Source: DATGUN01 sp035301285
GTDB lineage: Bacteria; Bacillota; Bacilli; Bacillales; Amphibacillaceae
Assembly: GCA_035301285.1 (NCBI GenBank)
Contig: DATGUN010000038.1
Span: 134,292 to 198,291 of the forward strand
Direction: 5' to 3'
Length of the DNA stretch: 64,000 nucleotides
Positions 18,042-28,013 of this stretch are shown here, piece by piece. The notes beneath the pieces were generated by a model, which saw only the letters and a list, made by a program, of their open reading frames with translations, searched no databases and was not told the origin of the DNA. The position numbers and the translations under genes are program-made. Within the stretch, counting starts at the first letter, position 1; each line of letters opens with the position of its first letter.

Positions 18042-18256
18042 ACATCCTCGTTAGGTGAGGCTCCTATATGGATATAACTACTGCCCAGAAACGTCGAGAG
18101 ACACCAATGGGTCAGCAGGAACTATCGACTTAAGGTGGTTTCTAATGTAGTTGGATAATCAATGCTATCCAGCCCATATAGTGCTAAAACTCTACGATGT
18201 AGGCTTATTTAATCATGACTCGTGATAAACATCCTTCTTCGTGGAGGGTGTTTTTT
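18042..18256 (+). promoter_or_regulatory. M-box Mg2+ riboswitch (ykoK leader) for mgtE
   Basis: The conserved M-box aptamer is clear: GTTAGGTGAGGCTCC (18050-18064), CGAGAGACACCAATGGGTCAG (18095 onward), ATCGACTTAAGGTGG, and TAATGTAGTTGGATAATC. A terminator hairpin AACATCC/GGGTGTT with a T run lies at 18226-18255. High Mg2+ would favour termination and shut off mgtE, which begins about 190 bases downstream. Confidence 0.95.
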
Positions 18257-18445
18257 AATGTTTAAGTACTCATTTAAAATAGGGGGTGGTTGAAATGGGG
18301 AGTCCCCCTGATTCATATTATTTTAAAATAACCAATACAAACAACCGAAGAAAGCATTCCAAACCTATAAAGTCATATAAACCTGTTTTAATCGACCATT
18401 ATAGGGGAAATTAAAAAGAGCGGTTTTATTGAAGAGGTGATAATG

Positions 18446-19804
18446 ATGGAACACACAGAAAAATCCCAAGCACATTTCAATACGTTAATCAGAACGCTTG
18501 ATAATGATCAATTAGAAGCGTTCAGAGAAGGGTTTTTGGATCTGCACCCATATGAACAGTCTATGTTTTATGTAGAACAATCTAAAGAGAATCGGATGAA
18601 GATGTATGCCTATCTATCTCCTGATGAAGTTGCAGACATGATAGAACATATTGATTGGGAGGATACAAGGGAATATATTACAGAAATGGATCCACGTTTT
18701 GCATCCATGGTATTTGCAGAAATGGCTACCGATGATGCTGTCGATATTTTAAATGAGCTCGAAAAAGATAAAGTGGCGAGTTATTTGACGATTATGGATG
18801 AAGAGTCGGCTGATGAAATCAAACAGCTGCTCCACTACGAAGAAAAAACAGCCGGTAGTATCATGACGACTGAGTTTGTTTCTATCGACAAAACCCAAAA
18901 TGTGAAAGAAACGATGAAACAGTTGAAAGAAGAGGGACCTGATGCGGAAACAATATACTATTTATATGTTGTAGATGAAGACAAGCATTTGGTTGGTGTC
19001 CTTTCGTTACGGGACTTGATTGTTTCTGAAGAAGAGACGTTGATCAGTGATATCATGAGTGAAAAAGTCGTTGCGGTTTCGGTCGCCAAAGACCAAGAGG
19101 AAATTGCGACAATGATGCGGGACTATGATTTCCTGGCAGTTCCGGTCGTTGATTTTCAAAATCATTTGCTTGGTATTATAACTGTTGATGATATTTTAGA
19201 TGTTATGGATGAAGAAGCAAGTGATGACTATTCTAAACTAGCTGCAGTGGCGGATGTTGACAAACCGGATGATTCACCGTTCAAAGCGGCGAAAAAACGG
19301 CTTCCCTGGTTGATTATTTTGCTGTTTTTGGGTATGCTCACCGCCAGCTTGATCGACCAGTTTGAGGATACGTTGGAACAAGTAGCGACTCTTGCCATTT
19401 TTATACCACTGATCGCTGGAATGGCCGGTAACACGGGTACACAATCTTTGGCTGTGGCTGTAAGAGGTATTGCAACAGGAGACTATGGTAAACAAAAGAA
19501 AATGGTACTCATGTTGAAGGAGACGGGGACTGGTTTAATAACGGGTTCGGTATGTGGCGTTGTAATTGTTCTAGTCATTTATGTTTGGAAACAGGAATTT
19601 TTCCTAGGATTACTCGTCGGTGCAGCGTTATTGGTCACCTTGACAATTGCAACCTTATCAGGTTCCGTCATTCCACTGATCATGAATAAACTGAAAATAG
19701 ACCCGGCGGTCGCTTCCGGGCCATTTATTACAACGATTAATGATTTAATATCCACCTTTATCTACTTCGGCTTAGCCACAACTTTCATGAGTTACTTGGT
19801 GTAA
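18446..19804 (+). CDS. mgtE: Magnesium transporter MgtE
   Basis: Mg2+ channel with an N-terminal superhelical domain (about 1-130), two CBS domains (about 135-255) that sense cytoplasmic Mg2+, a plug helix, and five membrane helices (about 285-452). GMAGNTGTQSLAV forms part of the pore and selectivity region. The ATG at 18446 gives the best spacing to GAGGTG; 18443 is also possible. Two controls act in series: the M-box on transcription and the CBS domains on gating. Confidence 0.95.
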   Translation: MEHTEKSQAHFNTLIRTLDNDQLEAFREGFLDLHPYEQSMFYVEQSKENRMKMYAYLSPDEVADMIEHIDWEDTREYITEMDPRFASMVFAEMATDDAVDILNELEKDKVASYLTIMDEESADEIKQLLHYEEKTAGSIMTTEFVSIDKTQNVKETMKQLKEEGPDAETIYYLYVVDEDKHLVGVLSLRDLIVSEEETLISDIMSEKVVAVSVAKDQEEIATMMRDYDFLAVPVVDFQNHLLGIITVDDILDVMDEEASDDYSKLAAVADVDKPDDSPFKAAKKRLPWLIILLFLGMLTASLIDQFEDTLEQVATLAIFIPLIAGMAGNTGTQSLAVAVRGIATGDYGKQKKMVLMLKETGTGLITGSVCGVVIVLVIYVWKQEFFLGLLVGAALLVTLTIATLSGSVIPLIMNKLKIDPAVASGPFITTINDLISTFIYFGLATTFMSYLV

Positions 19805-19825
19805 ATATAAATCATAGGCGATATT

Positions 19826-19866
19826 CCACATGATGTCATATATTAATGATATCATGTGGTTTTTTG
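19826..19866 (+). terminator. mgtE intrinsic terminator
   Basis: CCACATGAT pairs with ATCATGTGG and is followed by six T. Confidence 0.85.
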
Positions 19867-19937
19867 TGTTGTTTTCACTGATTACATACCTGATTCATAC
19901 AATAGAGTGAAGAATGAAAATAAGGAGTGAGGGACGA

Positions 19938-20426
19938 ATGCAAGATAAAAGGAAGCATAAAGATCCATTATTATACATTCATCAACCGGACGTTAAGAGG
20001 CGTGGAGCACATATGCAACGAGGCTATGTAACCCCAAGGGAAGAATCTCGGATAGAGGGGAGGAGAAAAAAACCACGCACGATCAGAAAAAGTTCTTATT
20101 TTAAAAGTCTGCATCTAGACGAAAGTGACAAATTGGATTCCGATGATGAGGTGGATGAGAGTGAAGAAAAGCCAGAGTCCATAGACCGTCCACCACGCGA
20201 TAAAAGGTTCAAGGATATGTCGTTGGAGGAAAAAGTATATTACTTTGCTTATGCGCCAGCAACCTCTCCAACGTTGAGATGTGAAATCATGACAAATGAA
20301 CGTTCATTCCGAGGAAAAATTGTTGATTTTATTGATGATGAGGTGTATATGCGAGTCGGGAGACGTATATCTCCGGAAAAGATTCCTTTTGAAAACATAC
20401 AGGATATCAGGCTGCTCGGTTTTTAA
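19938..20426 (+). CDS. cotO: Spore coat protein CotO (YjbX)
   Basis: A 162-residue basic-then-acidic protein with a highly charged, low-complexity N-terminal half and a folded C-terminal half (about 95-162, LEEKVYYFA ... FENIQDIRLLGF). This matches the CotO family, a morphogenetic protein of the outer coat and crust. The ATG at 19938 follows AAGGAG and GAGGGA; an upstream in-frame start at 19914 lacks a site. The converging neighbour is cotZ, as expected for a coat cluster. Mother-cell control is inferred from the family. Confidence 0.85.
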   Translation: MQDKRKHKDPLLYIHQPDVKRRGAHMQRGYVTPREESRIEGRRKKPRTIRKSSYFKSLHLDESDKLDSDDEVDESEEKPESIDRPPRDKRFKDMSLEEKVYYFAYAPATSPTLRCEIMTNERSFRGKIVDFIDDEVYMRVGRRISPEKIPFENIQDIRLLGF

Positions 20427-20481
20427 CGATAGGCGGGGATATTTTTGGTGACATGCGAGTGCTATAAAAAACAGTAAACGG

Positions 20482-20566
20482 AAAAGTGCTTGGTTATTAG
20501 ACCTATGTGTGATTGCTGACAATGCATTCCGGCTATCGGGTCAAATGCTAACCGAGCACTTTTTTT
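20482..20566 (+). terminator. Possible cotO terminator with long loop
   Basis: AAAGTGCTTGGTTA pairs with TAACCGAGCACTTT across a loop of about 55 bases, followed by a T run. Confidence 0.55.
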
Positions 20567-20596
20567 GTATTTTGATTTGTCAACAGGAGAGTATTC

Positions 20597-20635
20597 AAAA
20601 AAACCATTGCCGAAGAAAATATCTTCAGCAATGGT
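20597..20635 (-). terminator. cotZ intrinsic terminator
   Basis: On the minus strand ACCATTGC-GAAGAT/ATCTTC-GCAATGGT form a near-perfect hairpin followed by seven T. Confidence 0.85.
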
Positions 20636-20675
20636 ATAGTGAAAATCACGTTTGCATATTATTGATATGAGTATC

Positions 20676-21131
20676 TTAATATGCTGAAATCGCTGGTAAG
20701 CATGTTACGTGACAGAAGCAGTTAATATCGATGGTCATGCAGATGCCTGTTACACATAGATGTTTTGTGTTCTGTTCCATCGGATCTCTTGGAGAATGTG
20801 CGTCACAATGAGGATCTCTCAATAGTTCTACAACAGCACAGTTGTCATCTGTTACACGCTTGACTCGGAAGTAAAAGCTTGATTTAACATCACCGATATT
20901 ATCTGGATGAGCACCATAACCTTTGAATGGTTTGCACCCCTCTGCACAATACAAAATAACAGGAACTGTGTCTAATCCATTCCGGGATTCTGTTTCACCC
21001 AATAAATCACTGATCGACTGTTCACAACTTGTGTCACAGCAATTTTCGACTATATCGCGTTGTGCGCCGGCGATTTCCCTTAAAATATCACCTACACAGC
21101 TACCTGAATTATATCCTTTGCCACAACCCAT
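20676..21131 (-). CDS. cotZ: Spore crust/coat protein of the CotY/CotZ family
   Basis: A 151-residue cysteine-rich protein (about a dozen Cys, many in C-x-C pairs such as CFCHVTC near the C-terminus). CotY and CotZ assemble into disulfide-linked lattices in the outermost spore layer. The ATG at 21131 follows AAAGGAG. A sequence resembling a SigK promoter (CATACATAG with an upstream CACACC) lies near 21170-21200 on the minus strand, but this is weak. Choice between the CotY and CotZ names is uncertain. Confidence 0.88.
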   Translation of the reverse strand: MGCGKGYNSGSCVGDILREIAGAQRDIVENCCDTSCEQSISDLLGETESRNGLDTVPVILYCAEGCKPFKGYGAHPDNIGDVKSSFYFRVKRVTDDNCAVVELLRDPHCDAHSPRDPMEQNTKHLCVTGICMTIDINCFCHVTCLPAISAY

Positions 21132-21462
21132 GAATATGACTCCTTTCTAATAGTTATTGACCTGGTGTCCTTAATAGACTATGTATGTATCGGCATTAGG
21201 TGTGGGCAAACATACCAAGTGCATAAAAACATTTCAGGGAAATGACTCATACGTTAATGGAAAAGGTTTTTCATCAGATGAATATCGTGGAATTTATAAG
21301 TATGTTTGATATGATATTTCACAATCGATGAGAAGGGAGATAAACCCGTTGTACTGGAAGGAAAAGCATTTGGGAAGTTAACCGGAAAAGGAAGGTATTT
21401 TAATGATGCCATCTAGCATGCTTCCCCATTCCTTTTCCAGTCGGAGATAATTGAAGGTCTGT
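21132..21462. other. Intergenic region between cotZ and the DUF421 gene
   Basis: 331 bases without a supported gene. It holds the cotZ leader and a 10-bp perfect inverted repeat GGAAAAGGAA/TTCCTTTTCC (about 21384-21440) within a larger imperfect palindrome. There is no T run, so it is not an obvious terminator. Confidence 0.45.
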
Positions 21463-22170
21463 TTATTTTTTCTTTCTTTCCATATCTTTTGATTTGATTT
21501 TACGATAGGGGAGAATGAATAATTTTGTATCTTTCAACCATTCCGCGTAAAAGATATCTTTTATGGAGCGGTATTTTTGTCGTTTCACTTCTTCTTCAAG
21601 CCAACCCCGTGTGACGCCTGCTTCGTCTAAATTATCGGTTAGCACCTCACCATCGGTTATTAAAGTTATCGCCATTTGTGGTTCTTCAGGAAAAACATTC
21701 AGATCTTTTTTAGTTGGATTTTGGAAGGGAGCTTTCTTTACAACGGATATATCGCCATTTGTTTCCAAAACAGCATATTCTACTTCTTGAATGGCAAAGA
21801 CATCTTTTACACGCAGTAAATGTTGCAGTTCGCCGATATCAATTTTATTTTTACGCATTTCCTCATATATTAATTCACCTTTATGAATGATGAGAGCGGG
21901 TTTACCTTCTAAAATGAACCGCGAACCTTTGAATTTTTGTGTAATGATTTCAATGATGTATAAAATTGTCGTCCACAGGACGATGACGTAGGCAATATCC
22001 ATAAGTCCCGCCTTTTTATCAAACAACGCATTACCAACAAGTTCCCCCAAAACGATCGCTGCGATAAAATCAAAAGCGGTTAATTGCGCAATTTGTGTTT
22101 TGCCGAGAATTTTCGTTACCAAAAACAAAGCGACAATTCCAAACACCGTTTCATATAACATAGGCAACAT
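21463..22170 (-). CDS. DUF421/YetF-family membrane protein
   Basis: Three N-terminal membrane helices (about 4-80) followed by a cytoplasmic alpha/beta domain, the architecture of the YetF/YrbG (DUF421) family. LGKTQIAQLTAFDFIAAIVLGELVGN is the family's conserved region. The function is unknown; some homologues affect spore germination. Translation start is uncertain: an AAAGGAGG lies 17 bases before the ATG at 22170, unusually far. Confidence 0.82.
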   Translation of the reverse strand: MLPMLYETVFGIVALFLVTKILGKTQIAQLTAFDFIAAIVLGELVGNALFDKKAGLMDIAYVIVLWTTILYIIEIITQKFKGSRFILEGKPALIIHKGELIYEEMRKNKIDIGELQHLLRVKDVFAIQEVEYAVLETNGDISVVKKAPFQNPTKKDLNVFPEEPQMAITLITDGEVLTDNLDEAGVTRGWLEEEVKRQKYRSIKDIFYAEWLKDTKLFILPYRKIKSKDMERKKK

Positions 22171-22278
22171 GTTATCGATTGTATTCGACCTCCTTTATGG
22201 ACTTCTTTTTTAGCATAACCGAAAAGTAAAAAGTCATGCCAAGTCATAAAAGAGAACGCAAATAATGTGATAGTAAGC

Positions 22279-22305
22279 AAAAAAACCCGTATTAAACGGG
22301 TTTTT
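22279..22305 (-). terminator. yjcF terminator
   Basis: AAACCCGT/ACGGGTTT hairpin with a T run on the minus strand; its first bases overlap the yjcF stop codon. Confidence 0.8.
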
Positions 22306-22729
22306 ACGAAAGTTTTTTGACCATTGTGACGTGTGGGATACCTGCATCCATAAAGATATCTGATGTCGTCTCGTATCCCAATCGTTTGTAAAATTCTTCT
22401 GCATGTGTTTGTGCGTTCAACTTGGACATTGTATAACCATTTTCTGAGATCGTTTTTTCCATGAAAAGGATCATCTGTTTTCCAAACGATTGCCCCCGGC
22501 AGTCAGGCAAGACACAAATACGTTCCAATTTTCCGTATTGATCCACGAATCGCAAACGACTGGTTGCAATTGGTTCTTCATCTTCCAACCCTAAGAAATG
22601 GATTGCCGTATCGTCATGTTCATCCATTTCTTCTTCTGCGGGAACGTGTTGTTCTTGGATAAATACTTTTTTCCGTATTTCGAATGCCTGATTCAGATCG
22701 GCATCGTTTTTGATTTTCAGGATATTCAC
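22304..22729 (-). CDS. yjcF: GNAT acetyltransferase YjcF (ElaA-like)
   Basis: 141 residues with a single GNAT domain; the acetyl-CoA loop is RGQSFGKQMI. Order yjcH-yjcG-yjcF matches B. subtilis. The start overlaps the yjcG stop by 4 bases (ATGA), implying coupled translation. The substrate is not known. Confidence 0.88.
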   Translation of the reverse strand: MNILKIKNDADLNQAFEIRKKVFIQEQHVPAEEEMDEHDDTAIHFLGLEDEEPIATSRLRFVDQYGKLERICVLPDCRGQSFGKQMILFMEKTISENGYTMSKLNAQTHAEEFYKRLGYETTSDIFMDAGIPHVTMVKKLS

Positions 22730-23244
22730 AGGACTTCTTTTCCAAACACAAATGATTCATACACGGTCCACATTCCGTTATCAAGTTGATACAATAACTG
22801 GAAACGGTCAATGGTATCTTCCAGCTCGATTTTTTTCATCTGCAGACTGCCGAATACATCAGAATATTCATCATGCTTTAATTTTTGCGCAATGGTAATA
22901 TGCGGAACGAATGCGTACTCCTTGTTTTCAGGGAATTTACCTGATTGCATTTTTTCATACAGCTCGACAATTTCAGGCACAGGTTCGACCTTTAGGTAAA
23001 TGGTGTATGTCGTAGGTGCAAACGTACTGACCTTATTGATGTTGATTTTAAATGGTTTTGTTTCATTAGCGATTTTTTTCAATTCGGGAACCAATTCCTC
23101 AACCTTTTCATCATCCATTTGGAAAGCTTCTTTTAATGTAACGTGTGGCGGAATTAAATCATAGTGTGGATCATACCGTTTTCTGTATGAATTAGCCTCA
23201 TCTTGTATTGTTTTTGATGGAAAATATGCAATACCGTATTTCAT
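22726..23244 (-). CDS. yjcG: 2H-phosphoesterase-family protein YjcG
   Basis: 172 residues with the two H-x-T motifs of LigT-like 2',5'/cyclic phosphodiesterases: PPHVTLKEA and VPHITIAQK. The family hydrolyses 2',3'-cyclic phosphates or related RNA ends, but YjcG itself has no assigned substrate. The ATG at 23244 follows AGGAGG. Confidence 0.9.
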   Translation of the reverse strand: MKYGIAYFPSKTIQDEANSYRKRYDPHYDLIPPHVTLKEAFQMDDEKVEELVPELKKIANETKPFKININKVSTFAPTTYTIYLKVEPVPEIVELYEKMQSGKFPENKEYAFVPHITIAQKLKHDEYSDVFGSLQMKKIELEDTIDRFQLLYQLDNGMWTVYESFVFGKEVL

Positions 23245-23389
23245 GATTATAAACCTCCTATTATATTATCTATTTTTCATCATGATACATTCCAAATTTT
23301 TTCATACTTGTCCAAGATTCAATAGTTTATCCCCTATTATAACAAATTTTTCCTTATTATTGGGAATTATTTTTGTTTTTTATAAAAAA

Positions 23390-24121
23390 TCAAGTGAACA
23401 TTGTCTCTAAGGCTCTAGGAAGATCTTTTTGCCATGCTTTCCATGTATGTTCTCCTTCCAGTTCATGATAAACATAGTTGAGGTTTTTCTTCATAAGAAG
23501 ATCGTATAATTGCCGGTTCGGATCGAGGAAATCTGATACATTTCCATCTGTTGTTTTCACCTCGGTTTCTTTCATCCCAATTGTGTGATAAATGTCGATA
23601 GCATGCATGTTTTCTGCAGTTTTCACTTTTTCAAGAACCATCTCATCCACATAGGGCGATTGCATGATGACTTGGCCGAATGTGTTTGGATATCTTATGG
23701 CAGTCATGAGGGCGAGTGTCCCAGCGAGAGAGTCGCCAAGTAATGTTCTGGTTTTTCCCATGTGAAGGGTTGGTAACATATTGTCAAGAAAGGGGACAAC
23801 CTCTCGGATAAGGAATTGTATATACGCTTCTTGTTGTTCGCCGGCAGGGTGATACTTTTTTCGTCTATCGTATTTATCGCGGTAATGGATCCCTGCAAAA
23901 ATGATATTGGAAATCTTCCCCTCCGTATGTAATTTATCACTAAGTGTTGCAATCCTGCCTAACTGAAAATAATCATTGCCATCTTGCATCAGACAAATAT
24001 GATATTTATATAAAGGTGAAAATGATTCGGGTTGATACCATTTAATCGTCAACGTTTCATTCAAAAAATGGCTGTTAATATCTTTATGATGCATTGTTCC
24101 TTTACGACTGATTGTGAACAC
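23390..24121 (-). CDS. yjcH: Esterase-like alpha/beta hydrolase YjcH
   Basis: 243 residues of the esterase D/enterochelin esterase-like family. The nucleophile elbow is GDSLAG, the oxyanion/His region ends EGEHTWKAW, and a conserved N-terminal KGTMHH begins the domain. The GTG at 24121 is used because the conserved residues before the ATG at 24094 are typical of YjcH; the ATG remains possible (AAAGGA precedes it). Third gene of the yjcHGF group, separated from yjcG by 145 bases. Confidence 0.8.
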   Translation of the reverse strand: MFTISRKGTMHHKDINSHFLNETLTIKWYQPESFSPLYKYHICLMQDGNDYFQLGRIATLSDKLHTEGKISNIIFAGIHYRDKYDRRKKYHPAGEQQEAYIQFLIREVVPFLDNMLPTLHMGKTRTLLGDSLAGTLALMTAIRYPNTFGQVIMQSPYVDEMVLEKVKTAENMHAIDIYHTIGMKETEVKTTDGNVSDFLDPNRQLYDLLMKKNLNYVYHELEGEHTWKAWQKDLPRALETMFT

Positions 24122-24196
24122 CTCTTTATGATTTAAAATCAGATAGCTTCATACGTTCAGTTTAACATCAAGGGGATGTGATTTCCATGTATACCG

Positions 24197-26014
24197 TCAG
24201 TTTGCCGGTTCTTTTAACTGTCCTTTGTACAAATCGAAATAACTGCCTTCGAGATGAATAAGCGTATCGTGGCTGCCTTGCTCAATGATTTCTCCGTGCT
24301 TGAGCATGATGATATTATCTGCTTCTTGAATCGTATTCAGGCGATGAGCAATAACGAAACTCGTTCTTCCTTGCATCAAGGTTTTAAGTGCGTCCTGGAT
24401 TTTCAGTTCGGTTATCGTATCAATATTACTTGTCGCTTCATCCAAGATGAGTATATCGGGATTCTTCAATAATGCACGTGCGATCGTTATCAGTTGTTTT
24501 TGACCTTGGCTGATACCGCTGCCTTCTTGGTCAAGGATGGTATCATATCTATCTGGCAAGTGTTTGATGAAATCATGAGCATTCGCATTTTTTGCTGCTT
24601 GTTCCACTTCCTCATCTGTCGCATCCAAACGCCCGTAACGGATGTTTTCCCGGATGGTTTCATGGAATAAAAAAGCATCTTGCAGGACAAAAGCCATGTG
24701 TGACCGAAGATCAGAACGTTTTATCCGGTTCAGGGCAACCCCGTCAAGTAAAATGTTGCCTTTATCATAATTGTAAAATCGGGAAATCAGATTGATGATG
24801 GTTGTTTTACCTGCCCCTGTATGGCCGACAAAAGCAACTGTTTCACCAGGTTTGACTGAGAAGTTGATATTCTTCAGAATGGGTTCATCTTCATAGCCAA
24901 AAGAAACATGGTCAAATACGAATTCGCCATTTACATGGTCAAGATGGATGGCATCTTGCTCATCTGCTTCTTCTTGCTCTTCGTCCATGACATTGAAAAC
25001 GCGTTCTGCTCCTGCGACTGCCGATAACAGGATGTTGAATTGGTTGGAAAGTTCATTTAATGGACGTGTGAATTGACGTGCATATTCTGTAAAGATGACA
25101 ATCACACCAATCGAAATCAATCCGTTGATGGCTAAAATGCCACCTGCAAGTGCAATTAATCCAAAGCTCAAAAAGTTTAACATGTTCATGACTTTGGGTA
25201 TGAAGCCAGTGAACGTTTGTGCCCAGAAGAAAGATTTCTTCAGTTCCTCATTTCGCCCTTGAAATTCATCGATTACACGCTCTTCCTGTGAGAATGTCTT
25301 GATGACGTGTTGCCCAGATATCGTTTCTTCGACATAGCCGTTGATGTCACCCAAATCGTTTTGCTGCTTTTTATATAAAGGTCCTGTTCGTTTCGTGATC
25401 CATCTGATCGCAATGAACATGACAGGTATGATTGTCATTGTGATGAGTGTTAATAGCGGACTGAGCGATAACATGACCACAACTGTACCAACCAGAGTCA
25501 GGACACTTTGAAAAACCTGTATGACAGATTGATTCAACGTGTTATTGACATTATCGATATCATTGGTCACCCGGCTCATTAATTCACCATGCTGACGTTT
25601 GTCGAAATAGGATATGGGCAGCCGGTGGAATTGATAGAATAAGTTTTTCCTCAAATCGTACACTGTGTTTTGGGCAATTCCGATCATCCAAAAATTTTGC
25701 ATGAATATCGAAGCGGAATGGAGGAGATAAACGATGACAAGACCAATCAATACCATTCCAAGACCGGAAATCTCTTTCGTTACAATGAAGTTATCAATAG
25801 CCTTTCCGACAAGAAAAGGCCCTGCCAAAGCCATCGCTGAAGAAATCAATACCATGAAAATGACCAGTGCCAATTTAACTTTTTCGCGAGCTAAATAGGA
25901 CCAGATGCGTTTAACTGTTCCAAATGTATTCGTGGCTTTATCGTGTTTCTTTTTTCGGATGCCCTCAAGCGGGATTTTTTTATATTGAAAAGGTTTTTTC
26001 AGTGCTCTAAGCAT
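24197..26014 (-). CDS. ABC exporter half-transporter, catalytic subunit (YfiC-like)
   Basis: Six membrane helices (about residues 35-340) fused to an ATPase domain. Walker A is GHTGAGKTT, Walker B ends in the catalytic LILDEATS, and the H-loop His is in IAHRLNT. The signature motif is degenerate: ISQGQ instead of LSGGQ. The ATG at 26014 follows AAAGGAGG and overlaps the preceding gene by 8 bases. With that gene it forms a heterodimeric exporter, probably of drugs or lipids. Confidence 0.9.
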   Translation of the reverse strand: MLRALKKPFQYKKIPLEGIRKKKHDKATNTFGTVKRIWSYLAREKVKLALVIFMVLISSAMALAGPFLVGKAIDNFIVTKEISGLGMVLIGLVIVYLLHSASIFMQNFWMIGIAQNTVYDLRKNLFYQFHRLPISYFDKRQHGELMSRVTNDIDNVNNTLNQSVIQVFQSVLTLVGTVVVMLSLSPLLTLITMTIIPVMFIAIRWITKRTGPLYKKQQNDLGDINGYVEETISGQHVIKTFSQEERVIDEFQGRNEELKKSFFWAQTFTGFIPKVMNMLNFLSFGLIALAGGILAINGLISIGVIVIFTEYARQFTRPLNELSNQFNILLSAVAGAERVFNVMDEEQEEADEQDAIHLDHVNGEFVFDHVSFGYEDEPILKNINFSVKPGETVAFVGHTGAGKTTIINLISRFYNYDKGNILLDGVALNRIKRSDLRSHMAFVLQDAFLFHETIRENIRYGRLDATDEEVEQAAKNANAHDFIKHLPDRYDTILDQEGSGISQGQKQLITIARALLKNPDILILDEATSNIDTITELKIQDALKTLMQGRTSFVIAHRLNTIQEADNIIMLKHGEIIEQGSHDTLIHLEGSYFDLYKGQLKEPAN

Positions 26015-27734
26015 AAATATCCTCCTTTCCAAACTGCGACTGTACGATTCGCTTATACAGGGGCGACTCTTCCAACAGCTCTTCATGAGTGCCGAGTCCT
26101 AGGACTTTTCCATAATCGATCAAGAGGATGCGGTCAGCCCGTAAGGCGGTTGAAACTTTCTGTGTGATGATCAATAACGTACAGTCATCATCTTGAATGG
26201 CATCCAGTAAACGTGATTCCGTCGTTAAATCAAGTGCACTCGTACTATCGTCCAACATCAGTATTTCAGGTTTGCGGATAAGTGCACGCGCTATGGATAT
26301 GCGCTGTTTTTGTCCACCGGAGAGATTGACACCTTTTTGACCGACACGTGTTTCGTAACCATCAGGCAAACCCATGATGGTGTCATGGATCTGTGCGTCT
26401 TTCGCGGCTTGGATCACTTCACCGTTTGTAGCATGTTCTTTGCCCCAAATAATATTATCAAATACGGTTCCACTGAATAATAAAGGCGTTTGTGGTACAT
26501 ATCCAATACTGCCTCTAAGATTATCCAATGTATAATCGGTTATAGGTCGTTGATCGATTAAAATCGAACCTTTATCTATATCGTACAAACGGGGGATAAG
26601 TTGGAATAAAGACGTTTTGCCCGCCCCAGTTGCACCGATGATGGCCAATTTTTCATTTGCTTTGACATCAAAGGTGACATTTTTTAAAATCGGTAGGGTT
26701 GTGTTGGGGTAATGGAAAGATACATCATCAAACGTAATGGCTCCTTTTTGGACCGTATTGTTTGCGTCAACATGATCATCATCTGTCAAATCTGTATTGA
26801 CCGTCAGCACATTTTTCAGGCGTATCGAAGAAGCATGCATCCTGGAAAAAGCGAGTGTAATGAATGTGAACATCGATATCGACATGGCGACTCGGAGTGC
26901 ATAATTGACAATTGCCACAACATTACCCACCGATGTCTGACCTGAAATCGAATATGTGCTGCCGAACCAAATGATGACAATCAGACTTAGATTCATGACC
27001 AAAAGTAAAATGGGCATCGATGCCTCAACAAAACGGAAAGTTGATCGTGTCGTATCAGCCAAATCTTTATTGGCTTTTACAAATCGTTCCTCTTCATGCT
27101 GTCTCCGGAAAAAGGCTTTGATCAGTCGCATGCCAGCCAGGTTTTCTTGCATGACTCTGTTCACTGAATCCACTTTGCGTTGAACATTTTCAAACATTCG
27201 ACTGGCATGTTTCAAGACCCACATCAGGAACGTAATCAATACAGGAACCGTTACCAAAAATACGAGTGCCAGTTTGGCATCGACTACAAATGCCATGATG
27301 ACACCCCCAAGAACCATCATAGGGGCTTTTGCCATAATCCTGAGGCCCATGAAGACCGTCCCTTGGACTTGGCGTACGTCATTTGTGAATCTCGTCATCA
27401 GTGAAGAGGTAGGGTGTGCATTCAGATTTTTAAAGGAGAACGATTGGATTTTTGTAAACAGTTTTTCGCGAAGATCGTAAGCAAAGCTGGTACTCGTGTG
27501 AGCAGCAAAAAAGGAATTGAATATCCCGGATATAAAAGCTAAAAACGCTAGCGATATCATAATGCTTCCCCACATGATGATGTTATTGATATCTTTTGAC
27601 ACAACACCGTCATTGATCATTTTTCCAAGGAAGAAGGGGAGAAGGAGTTCAGTCATTAATTCAATCAGGGTGAAACTATATGCCACGATAATCATTAATT
27701 TATAGGGCTTCAAGAATGAAAAAATATATTTCAC
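26007..27734 (-). CDS. ABC exporter half-transporter, degenerate-site subunit (YfiB-like)
   Basis: Six membrane helices (about 10-300) and an ATPase domain with Walker A GATGAGKTS and an intact LSGGQ signature. The catalytic Glu is replaced by Asp (LMLDDSTS) and the H-loop His by Gln (IITQKVS). These changes are complementary to those in the partner, so one composite ATP site is canonical and one degenerate, as in TM287/288 or BmrCD. The GTG at 27734 follows GGAGG at 7 bases. Confidence 0.9.
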   Translation of the reverse strand: MKYIFSFLKPYKLMIIVAYSFTLIELMTELLLPFFLGKMINDGVVSKDINNIIMWGSIMISLAFLAFISGIFNSFFAAHTSTSFAYDLREKLFTKIQSFSFKNLNAHPTSSLMTRFTNDVRQVQGTVFMGLRIMAKAPMMVLGGVIMAFVVDAKLALVFLVTVPVLITFLMWVLKHASRMFENVQRKVDSVNRVMQENLAGMRLIKAFFRRQHEEERFVKANKDLADTTRSTFRFVEASMPILLLVMNLSLIVIIWFGSTYSISGQTSVGNVVAIVNYALRVAMSISMFTFITLAFSRMHASSIRLKNVLTVNTDLTDDDHVDANNTVQKGAITFDDVSFHYPNTTLPILKNVTFDVKANEKLAIIGATGAGKTSLFQLIPRLYDIDKGSILIDQRPITDYTLDNLRGSIGYVPQTPLLFSGTVFDNIIWGKEHATNGEVIQAAKDAQIHDTIMGLPDGYETRVGQKGVNLSGGQKQRISIARALIRKPEILMLDDSTSALDLTTESRLLDAIQDDDCTLLIITQKVSTALRADRILLIDYGKVLGLGTHEELLEESPLYKRIVQSQFGKEDIYA

Positions 27735-27905
27735 AAACAATCCTCCATTGTGCAGCATTTTACTTTTATCATATTATACGTTGTATCCATACTTATTTCC
27801 ATTAATTCATTCGGGTATAGAAGGAGTTGGGGTGGACATGAAAATATTTGCTTCAGGACCGGATAATGTTACGTTCCTTTTTGAACACTTTATGAGAGAA
27901 ACGGG

Positions 27906-27934
27906 TTGACAGATTAAGAAGGAATATATATAGT
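27906..27934 (+). promoter_or_regulatory. SigA promoter, probably for tRNA-Val
   Basis: Consensus TTGACA (27906) and TATAGT (27929) with 17-base spacing, about 80 bases before the tRNA gene. Confidence 0.75.
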
Positions 27935-28013
27935 ATTAATTGTTGATTGTTTCCGTATGTTGTCGAAAGTTGTTTTTATGGATAGATTTGATTTTTAGTA
28001 AAGTAAATCACAG

